The position numbers and the translations under genes were made by a program. Shown here in pieces: positions 62,611 through 64,000 of a stretch of 64,000 nt of DNA (positions are counted from its first letter, which is position 1; each line of letters opens with the position of its first letter). The notes beneath the pieces were generated by a model. It was given only the letters and a program-made list of their open reading frames with translations. It was not told the DNA's origin and did not search any database. Origin of the DNA: Alterluteimonas quercicellularis (GTDB lineage: Bacteria > Pseudomonadota > Gammaproteobacteria > Xanthomonadales > Xanthomonadaceae); assembly GCF_021191635.1 (NCBI RefSeq), contig NZ_JAIWPR010000010.1, positions 45,572 to 109,571 of the forward strand. Reading direction: 5' to 3'.

Positions 62611-64000
62611 AAGAGCAACCCAAGGCCCAGGACAGCGGTTCGCGCAAGCTGTCCCTCAAGCGCGGCGACGCCGCCGCACCCGCCCCGCGCCTCGAGGAGC
62701 GCCTGCACAAGGTGCTCGCCCAGGCCGGGCTCGGCTCGCGCCGCGCGCTGGAACAGCGCATCGCCGACGGCCTGGTCAAGGTCAACGGCGAGCCGGCCCA
62801 GGTCGGCATGAGCATCGGCAGCGGCGACCGCGTCGAGATCGACGGCCGCAGCTTCGTCGCCAGCGCGCTGACCGAGCCCGCGCGGGTGCTGATCTACAAC
62901 AAGCCCGAAGGCGAGGTCACCACCCGCGACGACCCCGAGGGCCGTCCGACCATCTTCGACGCGCTGCCGGTGCTCAAGGGCGCGCGCTGGATCGCCATCG
63001 GCCGCCTGGACATCAACACCACCGGCCTGCTCCTGCTCACCACCGACGGCGAGCTGGCCAACGCGATGATGCACCCCTCCTACGAGGTCGAGCGCGAGTA
63101 CGTCTGCCGCGTGCGCGCGCCCGAGGGCGAGGACGTGGTGTCGGAGAAGATCGTCGACCGCCTGCAGCGCGGCGTGGCGCTGGACGACGGCCCGGCGAAG
63201 TTCGACGAGATCGAGCGCATCGGCGGCACCGACTCGCACGACTGGTTCCGGGTGGTGGTCAAGGAAGGCCGCAACCGCGAGGTGCGCCGCCTGTGGGAGT
63301 CCCAGGGCTGCCAGGTGAGCCGCCTGAAGCGCGTGCGCTACGGCCGCATCGCGCTGCCGCAGCCGCTGCTGCGCGGGCAGTCGCAGGAGCTTGCGGCCGC
63401 CCAGGTCGAGGCCCTGCGCCGCGAGCTGCAGCTGGAGGAAGGCCCGCCGCCGGCGCTGACCCTGCAACCGGTGATCGGCCAGCGCAAGGCGGCCAAGGCC
63501 ACCGTGCACGTGCCGCGCGAGGCGCGCGGCGCCGGCAACGCCTACATCAACGGCCACAGCACCGCCGACGAGGGGCGCGAGCTGCGCCGCTTCGACCACG
63601 TGCGCGAGGACCGCGGCCGCCGCGGCCAGCGCAAGCCGCACGGCGGGCTGACGGTCAGCGGCGAGGCCGCGGCCAAGCAGTCGCAGAAGCCGTTCAAGCA
63701 GCGCAAGGACAAGCACAGCCGGGCGCTGCCCGAGGGCAACCCGGCCGCGTTCCGCACCTGGTACGTGCCCGAGGGCGTGGACACCGGCCCCAGCGGCCAC
63801 CGCAACGCCGACGGCCGCGGGCCGAAGAAGCCCTACGGCGCGAAGAAGCGCGGCCCCGGCGCGGGACCGGGCCAGCGCGGCCCCGGTGGGCCGTCGCAGG
63901 GCCCGCGGCCCGGCGGCGCGCAGCGCGCCCGCGCGCCCTACGGGCACCCCGACAGCGCACCGAGCTTCCCCTCCGACCACGCCCATCCGGGCGCGGCCCA
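62607..64000 (+). CDS. rluB: 23S rRNA pseudouridine(2605) synthase RluB (3' end outside window)
   Basis: At least 464 codons are in the window without a stop. An S4 RNA-binding domain (about 30-80: EERLHKVLAQAGLGSRRALEQRIADGLVKVNGEPA) is followed by the RsuA/RluB catalytic domain (about 90-270) with the catalytic Asp135 in IGRLDINTTGLLLLTTDGEL, and EVEREYVCRV and EGRNREVRRLWESQG. The remaining C-terminal part is a long basic tail rich in Gly, Pro, Arg and Lys, as in other xanthomonad RluB proteins, probably aiding rRNA binding. The ATG overlaps the scpB stop. The gene continues past the window edge. Confidence 0.94.
   Translation, partial: MKEQPKAQDSGSRKLSLKRGDAAAPAPRLEERLHKVLAQAGLGSRRALEQRIADGLVKVNGEPAQVGMSIGSGDRVEIDGRSFVASALTEPARVLIYNKPEGEVTTRDDPEGRPTIFDALPVLKGARWIAIGRLDINTTGLLLLTTDGELANAMMHPSYEVEREYVCRVRAPEGEDVVSEKIVDRLQRGVALDDGPAKFDEIERIGGTDSHDWFRVVVKEGRNREVRRLWESQGCQVSRLKRVRYGRIALPQPLLRGQSQELAAAQVEALRRELQLEEGPPPALTLQPVIGQRKAAKATVHVPREARGAGNAYINGHSTADEGRELRRFDHVREDRGRRGQRKPHGGLTVSGEAAAKQSQKPFKQRKDKHSRALPEGNPAAFRTWYVPEGVDTGPSGHRNADGRGPKKPYGAKKRGPGAGPGQRGPGGPSQGPRPGGAQRARAPYGHPDSAPSFPSDHAHPGAA

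Overview
The window is very GC-rich DNA, densely packed with genes on both strands. It looks like a member of the Lysobacteraceae (Xanthomonadaceae; Lysobacter/Luteimonas/Xanthomonas-like). The basis is the scpA-scpB-rluB order, the zwf-glk-pgl-edd-eda Entner-Doudoroff cluster, Oar-like TonB-dependent receptors, and the GTAGGAGCGCGC-type palindromic repeats. No rRNA, tRNA, CRISPR array, transposase or prophage gene was seen.

Layout. 1-1876: the end of a thiamine-diphosphate (acetolactate synthase-like) enzyme and an aldehyde dehydrogenase. 2028-7848 (minus): a four-gene cassette of an exported protein with one haem c site, a LodA/GoxA-type cysteine tryptophylquinone (CTQ) oxidase, its LodB-like flavoprotein, and a PixA/AidA inclusion-body-family protein; its base composition is visibly less GC-rich than the flanks. 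8041-21963: housekeeping and signalling genes (isoaspartyl methyltransferase with a lipoprotein signal, vWA lipoprotein, GAF-GGDEF-EAL protein, ECF sigma factor with a coupled membrane protein and a YigZ protein, ABC exporter, class I fumarase, ECF41-type sigma factor with a carboxymuconolactone-decarboxylase-like protein, glycerophosphodiesterase). 21979-26679 (minus): a FecI/FecR/TonB-receptor surface-signalling set in which the FecR frame has no stop where one is expected.

26939-35368: a MalK/UgpC-like ATPase gene, divergent from a complete glucose-6-phosphate to pyruvate/glyceraldehyde-3-phosphate Entner-Doudoroff operon that has a secreted trypsin-like protease inserted between edd and eda. 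36053-36588: a ParDE-type toxin-antitoxin pair with a perfect palindrome in front. 37504-59641: a large glycan-utilisation locus containing two Oar-like TonB receptors, a GH3 beta-glucosidase, a GH144/glucoamylase-family protein, two discoidin-domain proteins that look like (alpha/alpha)6-barrel glycosidases, an ABC sugar importer without its own ATPase, and a LacI-type repressor. 59807-64000: BolA, YciI, ScpA, ScpB and RluB (truncated by the window edge).

The most coherent system seen is a sugar regulon. Four 14-bp sites of the form TGtAAkCGnTTmCA, the classical LacI-family operator shape, lie (i) between the MalK-like ATPase and zwf, (ii) upstream of the first discoidin protein, (iii) upstream of the GH144 gene, and (iv) upstream of lacI itself. 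This suggests that one repressor coordinates outer-membrane uptake, periplasmic cleavage, inner-membrane import, supply of the missing ATPase, and catabolism of the released glucose. The GH144 plus GH3 pairing points to a beta-1,2-glucan or related beta-glucan as substrate; that is inference. The LodA/LodB/haem-protein/PixA cassette is the second unusual system and may have been acquired horizontally.
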